Notes under the pieces: model-generated
The model's database searches: none
Told to the model about the DNA's origin: nothing
The model's input: the letters and a program-made list of their open reading frames with translations, nothing else
Assembly (NCBI GenBank): GCA_001931535.1
Contig: CP016211.1
Location: 8,665,703-8,729,702 of the forward strand
DNA: 64,000 bases
Origin: Minicystis rosea
Lineage (GTDB): Bacteria; Myxococcota_A; Polyangia; Polyangiales; Polyangiaceae
Reading direction: 5' to 3'
Shown here: in pieces, positions 6,902 through 14,540 of the stretch
Layout of the letters: each line of letters begins with the position of its first letter
How positions within the stretch are numbered: position 1 is the first letter of the stretch
Program-made: the position numbers and the translations under genes

Positions 6902-9655
6902 ATGACCAACGCCCGTTCGCAAGCCGAGCTCGTCACGCTGCGAAAGCTCGCCCAGGACCTCGCCACGAGCCGCAAAGAGCGGCTCACGAGCATCCACCTC
7001 TTGGCCGCCATCGCGGCCTCGAATGGACCGGCGGGCGATCTCCTGCGCGACCGCCGGCTCGACGACGAGACGCTGCTCAAGGCCAGCCGCTCGTTCGACG
7101 ACGAAGGGCCCGATCCCATCGGGCGCCTCATGGCCGCGGCGCGTCAGGTGGCCACGCGAAGGCTCTGGTACCCGAGCGACGCCACGCCGCGCGCCGATGG
7201 ATCGGTGATCGGCGGCGGGCCGCTCGGGAGCACACCGCGCGCGCCCGCGGGCCGCGCCGCCGCGACCAAGGTCGCCTCGCCGGAGCCGACGGCGCTCCAT
7301 CTGCTGCTCGCGCTGCTCTCCGATCGCGGGGCCGCGGCGCATCGATCGCTGGTGCAGGCGGGCGTCGATCTCTCGCGCCTGCGCACCTCCGCCATGCAGG
7401 TGGCGCTCGGCCTCGTGGCCACGCGCAGGCCGAGCGCGGAGAGCATCGAGCCGGCAAAGCCGCGGGCCACCCGAGATCGTTTGAGCTCCAACCGTTTGAG
7501 CTCAAACGATTCCGAGCGCGCCCCCGGATCCGCCCCGCAACGGACGGCCGCGCCCGTCGGCCGCGCGCGCCCGAGCATGCCGCCGCCTCCGCCCGCGCCG
7601 CCGCCCAGCAACGGGCCCGGCGTGGCCATTCCGCTGCTTCCGCCGGCGCCGCCCGTGCCGCGCCTGAACGTGCCGACGCGCGCCGTGCCGGTCCCGCTCC
7701 AACCGGCCGCGCCGAGCGCCAGCGCGCCGCCGATGGCCGCCGCGCCCGCGCCTTCCGCGCCCGAGCCCGTGCCGGCTCCGCCGCCTGCGCCGGTGCGCGC
7801 GCCCGTGGTGGCAGCGCGCTTCGTCCTCGATCGCGCGCGCTTCCCCATCCTCACGGCGGCCGGGCAGAACCTCTCGCTCGCGGCCGCCGAGGGCCGGCTC
7901 GAAGAGGTCGTGGGTCGCGACGGCGAGATCGAGCACGCGCTCGACGTGCTCGCCAAGCGCAACGCCAACTGCCCTTGCCTCGTCGGCCCTTCGGGCGTGG
8001 GCAAGACGTCGATCGCCCGCGGCATCGCGCATCGCATGGTCGCGCTCGACGCGCAGAGCGACGCTCCCCCGCGCGTGCTCATGGAGCTCTCCGTCTCCGA
8101 GCTCTGCACCGCGGCCGGCACGCGCCGCGCGTTCGCCGAGCGCGTCGCCGGCATTCGCAACGAGCTACGCGAAGCGGGCGGGCGCGTGATCCTCTTCATC
8201 GACGACGCCGTGGAGCTGTTCACGCCGGGCCTGTGCGACGAGGCGGCCTTGGAGCTCAAGCTCGGCCTCGCGCGCGGCGAGGTGCGCCTCTGCGCGACAG
8301 CCACGCTCGAGGAGTACCGCAAGGTCATCGACGCCGACGGCGCATTGGCCAAGCGCTTCACGCCCATCGAGATCGAAGAGCCCGGCGTGGAGGACGCGTT
8401 CCTCCTGCTCCGCAGCGTGGCCACCGGCCTCGGCAAGCACCATCGGCTCACGTATTCCGACGAGGCCGTGGCCGCGACGGTGTCGTGGTCGATGCGTTAT
8501 CTGCCCGGCCGCGCGCTCCCCGACAAAGCCATCTCCATCCTCGATCTCGCGGGCGCACGCGCGCGCCGCAAGGTCTCCGCCGCGGGCGTGGCCACGCCGC
8601 TCTCCGAGGTCGGGCCGCCCGAGGTCGCCGCCGTCGTGGCCGAGCTCGGCGACGTGCCGGTCGAGCGCCTCCTCGAGACCGATCGCGATCGCATGCTCTC
8701 CCTGGAGCAGAACCTCGCCGAGCGCGTCGTCGGTCACGGCGCCGCCATCGCGCGCATCGCGCGCGTGCTCCGCCGCAACGCCGCGGGGCTCCGCGGGCGG
8801 CGGCCGATCGGCTCGTTCCTCTTGCTCGGCCCCACGGGCGTCGGCAAGACGGAGACCGCGAAGGCCGTGGCCGAGGCGCTGTTCCACTCGCCCGACGCGA
8901 TGACGAGGCTCGATTTCTCGGAGTACGCGGAGGCGCACGCGGTGGCGCGTCTCATCGGCGCGCCGCCCGGCTACGTCGGCCACGAGGCCGGCGGCCAGCT
9001 CACCGAGGCCGTGCGCAAGCGGCCCTATCAGGTGATCCTCCTCGACGAGATCGAGAAGGCCCATCGCGACGTGCTCGAAGCCTTTTTGCAGGTGTTCGAC
9101 GAAGGTCGTCTGACCGACGGCCGCGGCCGGCGCGTCGACTTCACCAACACCGTGATCATGATGACCTCGAACCTCGGCGCCGCCGAGGCCGGCGCCGCGC
9201 GCACCGAGCGCAGCGTCGGCTTTGGCCGAGCCGCAGCGCCCGCCGCCGGCGGCGAGCGCCTCGCGGAGGTGATGCTCGCCGCGGCGCGCGCGCACCTCCC
9301 GCCCGAGCTCTACAACCGCATCGACGAGGTCCTCTGCTTCGGCCCGCTGGCCCGCGCCGAGGTCGCCGAGATCGCCCGCCGCCTGCTCGCCGGCCTGGAA
9401 GCGCAGCTCGCCCCGCGCGGGATTCGCCTCGACGTCGATCCCTCCGTCATCGAGGCGCTCCTCAACGCCGGTGGTTTCGACGCCGAGCTCGGCGCCCGCC
9501 CGATGAAGCGCACCATCGCGCGCTACGTCGAGAACCCGCTCGCCGAGCTGATCCTGCGCGGCGACGTCGACGAGGGCGGCGTGGCCCTGGTCGGCGTCGA
9601 TCGCGGCGAGATCGTCGTCGACGCGGTGCCCGCCGAAGAAGCCGCCGTGGGCTGA
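6902..9655 (+). CDS. Clp-family double AAA+ ATPase (ClpA/C-like)
   Basis: 917 aa. ATG 6902 follows AGGAGAGG. Residues 1-180 contain two Clp_N-type repeats (TLRKLAQDLATSRKERLTSIHLL... and PTALHLLLALLSDRGAAAHRSLV). A long Pro/Ala-rich linker follows (about 180-315). NBD1 has Walker A GPSGVGKTS (about 361) and an unusual Walker B, LFIDDAVELF, where the usual catalytic Glu is Asp. NBD2 has GPTGVGKTE (about 643) and a canonical VILLDEIEKAH, then a ClpB_D2-small-type C-terminus (ELGARPMKRTIARYVENPLAE). There is no ClpB-type middle coiled coil. It is probably an unfoldase or protein remodeller; the partner is unknown. An IGL-type ClpP loop was not identified. Confidence 0.85.
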   Translation: MTNARSQAELVTLRKLAQDLATSRKERLTSIHLLAAIAASNGPAGDLLRDRRLDDETLLKASRSFDDEGPDPIGRLMAAARQVATRRLWYPSDATPRADGSVIGGGPLGSTPRAPAGRAAATKVASPEPTALHLLLALLSDRGAAAHRSLVQAGVDLSRLRTSAMQVALGLVATRRPSAESIEPAKPRATRDRLSSNRLSSNDSERAPGSAPQRTAAPVGRARPSMPPPPPAPPPSNGPGVAIPLLPPAPPVPRLNVPTRAVPVPLQPAAPSASAPPMAAAPAPSAPEPVPAPPPAPVRAPVVAARFVLDRARFPILTAAGQNLSLAAAEGRLEEVVGRDGEIEHALDVLAKRNANCPCLVGPSGVGKTSIARGIAHRMVALDAQSDAPPRVLMELSVSELCTAAGTRRAFAERVAGIRNELREAGGRVILFIDDAVELFTPGLCDEAALELKLGLARGEVRLCATATLEEYRKVIDADGALAKRFTPIEIEEPGVEDAFLLLRSVATGLGKHHRLTYSDEAVAATVSWSMRYLPGRALPDKAISILDLAGARARRKVSAAGVATPLSEVGPPEVAAVVAELGDVPVERLLETDRDRMLSLEQNLAERVVGHGAAIARIARVLRRNAAGLRGRRPIGSFLLLGPTGVGKTETAKAVAEALFHSPDAMTRLDFSEYAEAHAVARLIGAPPGYVGHEAGGQLTEAVRKRPYQVILLDEIEKAHRDVLEAFLQVFDEGRLTDGRGRRVDFTNTVIMMTSNLGAAEAGAARTERSVGFGRAAAPAAGGERLAEVMLAAARAHLPPELYNRIDEVLCFGPLARAEVAEIARRLLAGLEAQLAPRGIRLDVDPSVIEALLNAGGFDAELGARPMKRTIARYVENPLAELILRGDVDEGGVALVGVDRGEIVVDAVPAEEAAVG

Positions 9656-9690
9656 TTGCCCAGCGCCCCCTCCCCGCCTCACCCATCTTC

Positions 9691-9736
9691 GATTCGATGC
9701 TTCGGTGCGTGCCCGCGCCCGCCGAAACATCGAGTC
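9691..9736 (+). terminator. Hairpin terminator after the Clp-like gene
   Basis: GATTCGATGCTTCGG (9691-9705) pairs over 15 bp with CCGAAACATCGAGTC (9722-9736), including two wobble pairs, with a 16-base loop. It lies 36 bases after the AAA+ gene and separates it from the peptide cassette at 10084. Confidence 0.7.
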
Positions 9737-9993
9737 GAGACTCGTTATCACCCCACGACAACCATGCTCACGCATCGGGCCTGACGCTCGGCCCGTGATC
9801 CGTGCATCGCGACCGTGAAGCTCCGCCCTCCGTGCGCTGCGACCGTGCCTCTGGAATCGGCGCGGCGCCCGGAACGGTGTGAATCGATATCTCCGCGCTC
9901 TCGTCCGGCCTGGGCATTCGACGTCATCTTGGTCCCGAGCCCTCGCTCGGATGCTCTCGGAGGACTGCCGCCATCGAATTAGGATTTTCCGTA

Positions 9994-10021
9994 TTGAGGG
10001 CAAAACGGGGCATGTTAGCTT
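9994..10021 (+). promoter_or_regulatory. Candidate promoter of the second peptide cassette
   Basis: The 9737-10083 interval has no gene. It is locally AT-richer around 9977-10020 and contains TTGAGG (9994-9999), then 16 bases, then TAGCTT (10016-10021) preceded by TG, an extended -10-like arrangement. It lies about 65 bases upstream of the precursor start. Match to sigma70 consensus is moderate only. Confidence 0.35.
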
Positions 10022-10083
10022 CTCTCCAACACTCGTCGCGCCACTGCACATGGCTTTGCGACGAACCCAGGAGAGGTACGAAC

Positions 10084-10272
10084 ATGGTTATCGAATCCGT
10101 CCGCGCTCACGGCGAGGCGACCGTCTCGACCAACTCTGCTGCTCGCACAAGCGAGGAGCCGCGCCGGCTCCACAAGCCGCACCGCCCGCTCAACGAGCAA
10201 CGTTTGGAAGTCGTCCTGCAGTATTTGGACGACGGGATCGACGAGCTCCCTCCTTGCATTGATTTCGGCTGA
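10084..10272 (+). CDS. Precursor-like small peptide (62 aa) of the subtilase/ACP cassette
   Basis: ATG 10084 follows AGGAGAGG with good spacing. The N-terminal half is polar and basic (MVIESVRAHGEATVSTNSAA... RRLHKPHRPL); then comes an amphipathic helix-like stretch (NEQRLEVVLQYLDDGIDEL), and the C-terminus is short and Cys-containing: PPCIDFG. There is no signal peptide or membrane helix. A leader-like basic/helical part followed by a small C-terminal Cys motif fits a RiPP precursor. It heads a unit with a subtilase fusion, an ACP and a thioesterase, with a hairpin directly after it. Function is inferred from context only; I know no named family. Confidence 0.68.
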   Translation: MVIESVRAHGEATVSTNSAARTSEEPRRLHKPHRPLNEQRLEVVLQYLDDGIDELPPCIDFG

Positions 10273-10290
10273 TTCGGCGCCGCTCCGAAG

Positions 10291-10355
10291 CGCCCGTTGG
10301 TTCCGTCGCTGACATCCTCCTCTCGACCGCGAACGAGCGAGGGAATCAACGGGCG
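10291..10355 (+). promoter_or_regulatory. Intercistronic hairpin between precursor and processing genes
   Basis: CGCCCGTTGGTTCC (10291-10304) pairs over 14 bp (one wobble) with GGAATCAACGGGCG (10342-10355) around a 37-base loop. It sits 18 bases after the precursor stop and 63 before the protease start. A partial terminator or RNA-stabilising hairpin here would raise precursor over enzyme levels, a common arrangement in peptide operons (inference). CCGTCGC (10303-10309) can also pair with GCGACGG (10353-10359), an alternative fold that would compete with this stem. Confidence 0.6.
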
Positions 10356-10418
10356 ACGGCGCGCTCGCCGCGAAGGCGGCGCGTCCCTGTCATCTCGTCA
10401 TCAATGGTGGTCTGATCC

Positions 10419-12419
10419 ATGGATCGATTGAAGGTGGCTGTTGTCGACAGCGGCATCGAGCCGGCTCATCCGGCCGTTGCCAAGGTCACCTTCGGCGCCC
10501 GCCTCGCGCAGGGCGCGAATGGCACCATGGAGGTCGGCGACGATTTTCACGACGTCACCGGCCACGGCACCGCGTGCGCGGGCATCATTTCGCAGAACCT
10601 CCACGCTCGCATCGAGATCTTGCCGGTCCGGGTGGTGGACGAGAACGGCACCTCCACGTGTCGTTTGGTCGAAGAGGCCATCGTCTGGGCCGTCGACCAC
10701 GGGGCCCGCGTCATCAACATCAGCTTGGGCGCGCCCGAATGGCAGGACGATGCCTATGAGCGCCTGCGCGCGGTGGTCGCCGCGGCGGTCCAGCGCGGCA
10801 CGGTGATCGTCGCCGCCGCCGGCCCCGAGGGCGTCCGCGCGCTGCCGGCCGTGCTCGACGAGGTCATCACCGTCGGCTCGGCGGTGTGCCCGCCGGGCAC
10901 GCTTTACGTGGCCGACGAAGGTCACCTCGATTTCCTGGCCAAAGGCGATCTCCAGCGCGTCGCGTGGACGAATGGAACGACCATTCTCGGTCAAGGCACG
11001 AGCCTCGCGGCCGCGCACGTCACCAACGCGGTTTGCCGCCTGCTCCTCGCCCACCCGAAGCTCGACGCCGCCGCCGTGCGGGCCGCGCTCGCGGCGTCGT
11101 CGGTGCAGAGCAGCGCCGGCTTTCGCGCCGAGCGCCGGGCGCGCGTCGAGGCCTTCTACCGCAGCCGCTCGCCCGAGCGGGTGCGTTTCCTCGACCGCGT
11201 GGCGCTCTATCCCTTCAACAAAGAGGTCCACTCCCTGGTTCGATTCCGGGACACGCTCCCATTCACCATCGCGGCCGTGGCCGATCCGCCGGGCAAACGA
11301 CTCTCGGGTCGCGACGCCGGAGAGGTCTTGGGCGAGCCGCACGCAGGTCTCCCCATCCTCCCGAGCTTCGAGCGAGCCCTCGAGGTCGCGGACAGCGTGA
11401 TCCTCGGTCACCTGGAAGCGCTCACCGGCCGCGCCTCACCGCCTCTCCTGGCTACCTTGATTCGCAAAGCGGTCGAGCAGGACAAAGGGGTTTACAGCTT
11501 CTCGCGCCTCAGCGGCCCTGGGCTCGCGGAGGTCCGCGCGCTGGCCGAGCGCCGCGGCGTCCCGCTCGTCGATCCCACGGTGAGCCGCGCAGATCTCGCC
11601 GCCATTCTCCACCTCGACGAGGAGCCCCAAAGCGCCGTGGAGAACCCGCTGCGGGATCCGCGGCTCCTCGCCCACGGGCGGGTCTTCCGGCGCAACCTCT
11701 CCGAGGCGCTGGTCCACGATTGCCCGGTGCTCGGCGTGTTCGGCACCTCGCGCGCGCAGGGCAAATTCTCCCTGCAAATCGCCCTCAAAGCCCTTCTCGC
11801 GAAGATGGGATATCGCATCTCCCATCTGGCCACCGAGCCCACGGGCATGCTCGTCGGCTCCACCACGCTCCCCACCGGCTACGAGCGGGGCAACGATCTC
11901 GGCATCGAAGAGACCTCGTTCCTCACCCACGTGCTCCTCACGGAGATGAAGAATCGCGAGCGCCCCGATCTGCTCCTCGTCGGCGGCCAATCGAGCGTCA
12001 TCACGCTGGGCGCGGAGCTCTATCGCTTCGGCCTCGGCTCGCTGGCCACGCTCGGCTTTGCCGCGGCCGCGCAACCGGACGCGTGCATTTTGGTGTGCAA
12101 TCCCTTCGATCCCAAGGAGCACGTGCTCCGCTGTCGCGCCGCCCTCGAAGCCGTCGTGCAGAGCCCCGTCATCGCCGCGGCGTTCGGCGATCAGGTCACT
12201 GAAGATTACGAGTGGCGCGGCGTCCGGAGGCGCCGGCAAGCACGGCTCGACGAAGGCGCGCTCCGCGATCGCCTCCAAGGTTGGGAGAAGACCCTCGGTG
12301 TCCCGTGCGGCGGAGTCTTGTCAGCCGAAGGGCAGGCGCGCCTCGGGCGCGCCGTGGTGGATCACTTCGCCTCCGCGGCGCCCGCGGAAGCCGGATCTCC
12401 GGCCATCGCAGCCGGGTGA
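10419..12419 (+). CDS. Subtilase (S8) fused to DUF1611-like P-loop domain (666 aa)
   Basis: Residues 1-230 are a compact subtilisin domain with no signal peptide or propeptide: D10 in AVVDSGIE, H49 in TGHGTACAG and S195 in GTSLAAAH. The oxyanion-hole position normally Asn (AAGNEG) reads AAAGPEG, so P136 replaces Asn. Residues about 250-410 lack clear motifs and end before an alpha/beta P-loop domain (about 430-610) whose Walker-A-like GTSRAQGKFS (about 441-450) resembles the GT..A.GK loop of DUF1611 proteins. Followed by LLLVGGQSSVI and ILVCNPFDPKEHV, it matches that family in layout. The domain pair suggests intracellular peptide processing coupled to nucleotide use. It is downstream of a 62-aa peptide and upstream of ACP and thioesterase genes. 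Subtilase call is firm; the DUF1611 assignment is probable. Confidence 0.82.
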   Translation: MDRLKVAVVDSGIEPAHPAVAKVTFGARLAQGANGTMEVGDDFHDVTGHGTACAGIISQNLHARIEILPVRVVDENGTSTCRLVEEAIVWAVDHGARVINISLGAPEWQDDAYERLRAVVAAAVQRGTVIVAAAGPEGVRALPAVLDEVITVGSAVCPPGTLYVADEGHLDFLAKGDLQRVAWTNGTTILGQGTSLAAAHVTNAVCRLLLAHPKLDAAAVRAALAASSVQSSAGFRAERRARVEAFYRSRSPERVRFLDRVALYPFNKEVHSLVRFRDTLPFTIAAVADPPGKRLSGRDAGEVLGEPHAGLPILPSFERALEVADSVILGHLEALTGRASPPLLATLIRKAVEQDKGVYSFSRLSGPGLAEVRALAERRGVPLVDPTVSRADLAAILHLDEEPQSAVENPLRDPRLLAHGRVFRRNLSEALVHDCPVLGVFGTSRAQGKFSLQIALKALLAKMGYRISHLATEPTGMLVGSTTLPTGYERGNDLGIEETSFLTHVLLTEMKNRERPDLLLVGGQSSVITLGAELYRFGLGSLATLGFAAAAQPDACILVCNPFDPKEHVLRCRAALEAVVQSPVIAAAFGDQVTEDYEWRGVRRRRQARLDEGALRDRLQGWEKTLGVPCGGVLSAEGQARLGRAVVDHFASAAPAEAGSPAIAAG

Positions 12420-12438
12420 TCGAAGAGAGGGCCAATCG

Positions 12439-12717
12439 ATGAGCGCGAATCAACGCACGCGCGACGAGCTGAAACGCATCCTCGTCGAGACGCTGGGCAT
12501 CGACGTGCCGCCCGATCAAATCGGCGACGACGAGCCGCTGTTCGAGTCGGGCATGGGCGTCGACTCCGTGGAGGCGCTGGCGCTGATGAGCGCCATCGAG
12601 AAGCGCTTCGACATCGTGATCCCGGACGACGAGATCGGCATCGCCCTCTTCCAGGACATTCGCACGCTGGCCGAGGTCGTCGATCGCATCGCCGCCGCGC
12701 GCGGAGGTGCCCGGTGA
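12439..12717 (+). CDS. Acyl carrier protein (92 aa)
   Basis: A stand-alone carrier protein of typical length. The 4'-phosphopantetheine attachment serine is S43 in GVDSVEALAL, in the usual place between helices I and II; the downstream FDIVIPDDEIGIALFQDIRTLAEVVDRI is the standard helix III/IV region. ATG 12439 is preceded by AGAGAGG, 19 bases after the subtilase fusion. Its stop overlaps the thioesterase start (GTGA), which implies translational coupling. It probably carries an acyl or aminoacyl group used by this cassette rather than serving bulk fatty-acid synthesis, since no fab genes are near (inference). Confidence 0.92.
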   Translation: MSANQRTRDELKRILVETLGIDVPPDQIGDDEPLFESGMGVDSVEALALMSAIEKRFDIVIPDDEIGIALFQDIRTLAEVVDRIAAARGGAR

Positions 12718-13580
12718 GCACCGCGGCTCCACCGGTGACGCCGGATCGGGTGCTGGTGCGCGCGCTCCGCAAACAAGGCCCCTTCCCAGCGCTCTTTTGC
12801 GTGGTGGCCCCCGGCGTCAACGCGCTCGGATACACGAGCCTCGCGCGCGCTCTCGGGCCGGGCGAGACGGCCTGTGTGGTGCAAGGGCACGGCACGCCGC
12901 GCTCCCTCGGGCCTTATGGGCGGCGCGAGTACGGTCTCGAAGAGTGCGAGTCGCTGGCGACTGCCTATCTCGCGGCCCTGAAGAAGGCGCAGCCCGAAGG
13001 CCCTTATTTCCTCGCGGGGATGTGCGAAGGGGCCCACCTCGCCTTGGCCGTGGCGCGGAAGCTCGAAGCCGAGGGCGCGCGCGTGGCGCTCTTGGCGATG
13101 CTCGACACCTGGCCTCTGCAAAACACCTCTCGTCCTGCATTGGTGATGTTGGAAGGCCTCCGGCGGCGGCTCGGCCGGATGAGCCAGGAAGAGCGGCGCA
13201 CCTGGATCTCGACCCGCGCGAAGAACCTCGTGGGCCTCCTGCGCGCGCGCCTCTTCGGCGGTCGCGCGGCCGCCGCCGGGAAGAACGAAGGATACCGTCA
13301 CTGGCGCGCCCGCGTCTGGCCCGGCAAGAGCTTCACCCCACCTCGCTACGGCGGCCCCATCACCGTGCTCTCCGTGCGACACCAACCGTATTGGCGCATC
13401 CGCGACGAGCACCTCGGTTGGCGCGCGTGGACCCGCGCTCGTGTCGAGCGTCACATCGTTCCCGGCGAGCACGCGACGCTCCTGCGCGCGCCACATGTGG
13501 AGTCCGTCGCTCAGATCCTCACCTCGTGCCTCGCGGCGGCGCGATCCGGGGCCTCCGCGACCATCGGCGAAGCGCGCTGA
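12714..13580 (+). CDS. Thioesterase-like alpha/beta hydrolase with Cys nucleophile (288 aa)
   Basis: GTG start at 12714, overlapping the ACP stop by four bases. It resembles NRPS/PKS-type thioesterase domains: a FCVVAPGVNALGY oxyanion region, the nucleophile elbow FLAGMCEGAH, the acid in LAMLDTWP and the His in VPGEHATLLRAPHVE near the C-terminus. The elbow has C104 where Ser is usual (GxSxG becomes GMCEG). Cys-type thioesterases exist and can favour acyl transfer or macrocyclisation over hydrolysis. Coupling to an ACP suggests it takes the acyl group from that carrier, possibly onto the 62-aa peptide. Enzyme class is fairly secure; the acceptor is unknown. Confidence 0.8.
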   Translation: MSTAAPPVTPDRVLVRALRKQGPFPALFCVVAPGVNALGYTSLARALGPGETACVVQGHGTPRSLGPYGRREYGLEECESLATAYLAALKKAQPEGPYFLAGMCEGAHLALAVARKLEAEGARVALLAMLDTWPLQNTSRPALVMLEGLRRRLGRMSQEERRTWISTRAKNLVGLLRARLFGGRAAAAGKNEGYRHWRARVWPGKSFTPPRYGGPITVLSVRHQPYWRIRDEHLGWRAWTRARVERHIVPGEHATLLRAPHVESVAQILTSCLAAARSGASATIGEAR

Positions 13581-13631
13581 CGCGAATCGGGCCTGGCGGG
13601 GGTGCGCGGTCGTCCTTACGATTCGCGTCCC

Positions 13632-14243
13632 ATGATCGACCTCTACACCTTCGGTACCCCCAACGGCAAAAAGGCCTCCGTCATGCTGGAGGAGGTCGGC
13701 CTGCCGTACGAGCTGCACGTCATCGACATCCGCAACGGCGACCAGCACAAGCCCGAGTTCCGCGCCATCAACCCCAACGGGCGCATCCCCGCCATCGTCG
13801 ATCGCGACGCGGAGAATGGCCCTCTCGCCGTCTTCGAGTCCGGCGCCATTCTGATCTACCTCGCCGAGAAGACGGGCAAGCTCCTCGCGCCGCGCGGCCC
13901 GGCCCGCTACGAAGCCCTCGAGTGGGTCATGTTCCAGATGGGCGGCGTCGGCCCCATGTTCGGTCAATTCGGGCACTTCAACACCTTCGCGCCCGAGAAG
14001 ATCCCGTATGCCATCGATCGCTATCAAAAGGAGTCGAACCGCCTCCTCGGCGTCCTCGACGGCCGCCTCGCCGAGAAAGAGTATCTCGCCGGCGAGTATT
14101 CCATCGCAGACGTGTGCACCTATCCGTGGGTCGCAGGCATGCAGGGCCGTTTGCCCGGCGCCGGCGACTTCCCCCATGTGAACGCCTGGCTCGAGCGCGT
14201 CGGCGCGCGCCCCGCCGTGAAAAAGGGCATGAACGTGCCCTAG
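13632..14243 (+). CDS. Glutathione S-transferase family, YfcG/YghU-like
   Basis: 203 aa. The thioredoxin-fold N-terminus MIDLYTFGTPNGKKASVMLEE and the block VIDIRNGDQHKPEFRAINPNGRIPAIVD closely follow the Nu-class/YfcG disulfide-bond oxidoreductase pattern, whose active-site TPNG replaces catalytic Ser/Tyr/Cys. FESGAILIYLAEK is the canonical GSH-binding SNAIL-like region, and the C-terminal helical domain is complete. ATG 13632 is preferred over a GTG/ATG further upstream because the fold begins there. It is 51 bases after the thioesterase and so could be on the same transcript, but GST genes like this usually stand alone. Confidence 0.88.
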   Translation: MIDLYTFGTPNGKKASVMLEEVGLPYELHVIDIRNGDQHKPEFRAINPNGRIPAIVDRDAENGPLAVFESGAILIYLAEKTGKLLAPRGPARYEALEWVMFQMGGVGPMFGQFGHFNTFAPEKIPYAIDRYQKESNRLLGVLDGRLAEKEYLAGEYSIADVCTYPWVAGMQGRLPGAGDFPHVNAWLERVGARPAVKKGMNVP

Positions 14244-14249
14244 TCCCGG

Positions 14250-14296
14250 GAGAGGGCTGCGCGCCCTCTCCCTCCACCGAGCAAAGCTCGGTGGAG
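14250..14296 (+). terminator. Two consecutive hairpins after the GST gene
   Basis: GAGAGGGC (14250-14257) pairs with GCCCTCTC (14263-14270); immediately after, CTCCACCGAG (14272-14281) pairs perfectly with CTCGGTGGAG (14287-14296) around a five-base loop. Together they form a strong GC-rich terminator. Confidence 0.8.
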
Positions 14297-14324
14297 CCTC
14301 CCACACCCCGAACCACCCGAGCCG

Positions 14325-14440
14325 ACTTGAACGTGGCGCCGCTCGGGCCTGACGTCCGCTCTCTCCGTCACATTCTCGGCGTGGCGCCTCCCCATACCCC
14401 CAAGCCCACTTGAACGTCGCGCCGCTTCGGGCCTGATGTC
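14325..14440. repeat. Imperfect direct repeat (32/33 bp)
   Basis: Segments 14325-14356 and 14408-14440 share ACTTGAACGT.GCGCCGCT and CGGGCCTGA.GTC with two substitutions and one inserted T, 83 bases apart, in the non-coding stretch before the porin gene. The rest of 14297-14540 shows no gene. The origin may be a local duplication; function unknown. Confidence 0.75.
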
Positions 14441-14540
14441 TCCATGGTCGGGGTTTACGTAGGCTCACTCGGTCATCCCCTGAGCGTTCATCATCCGTCC
14501 GCTGATGTTCGCGCACGGCGCGCGCGGGTATTGCTGTCGA

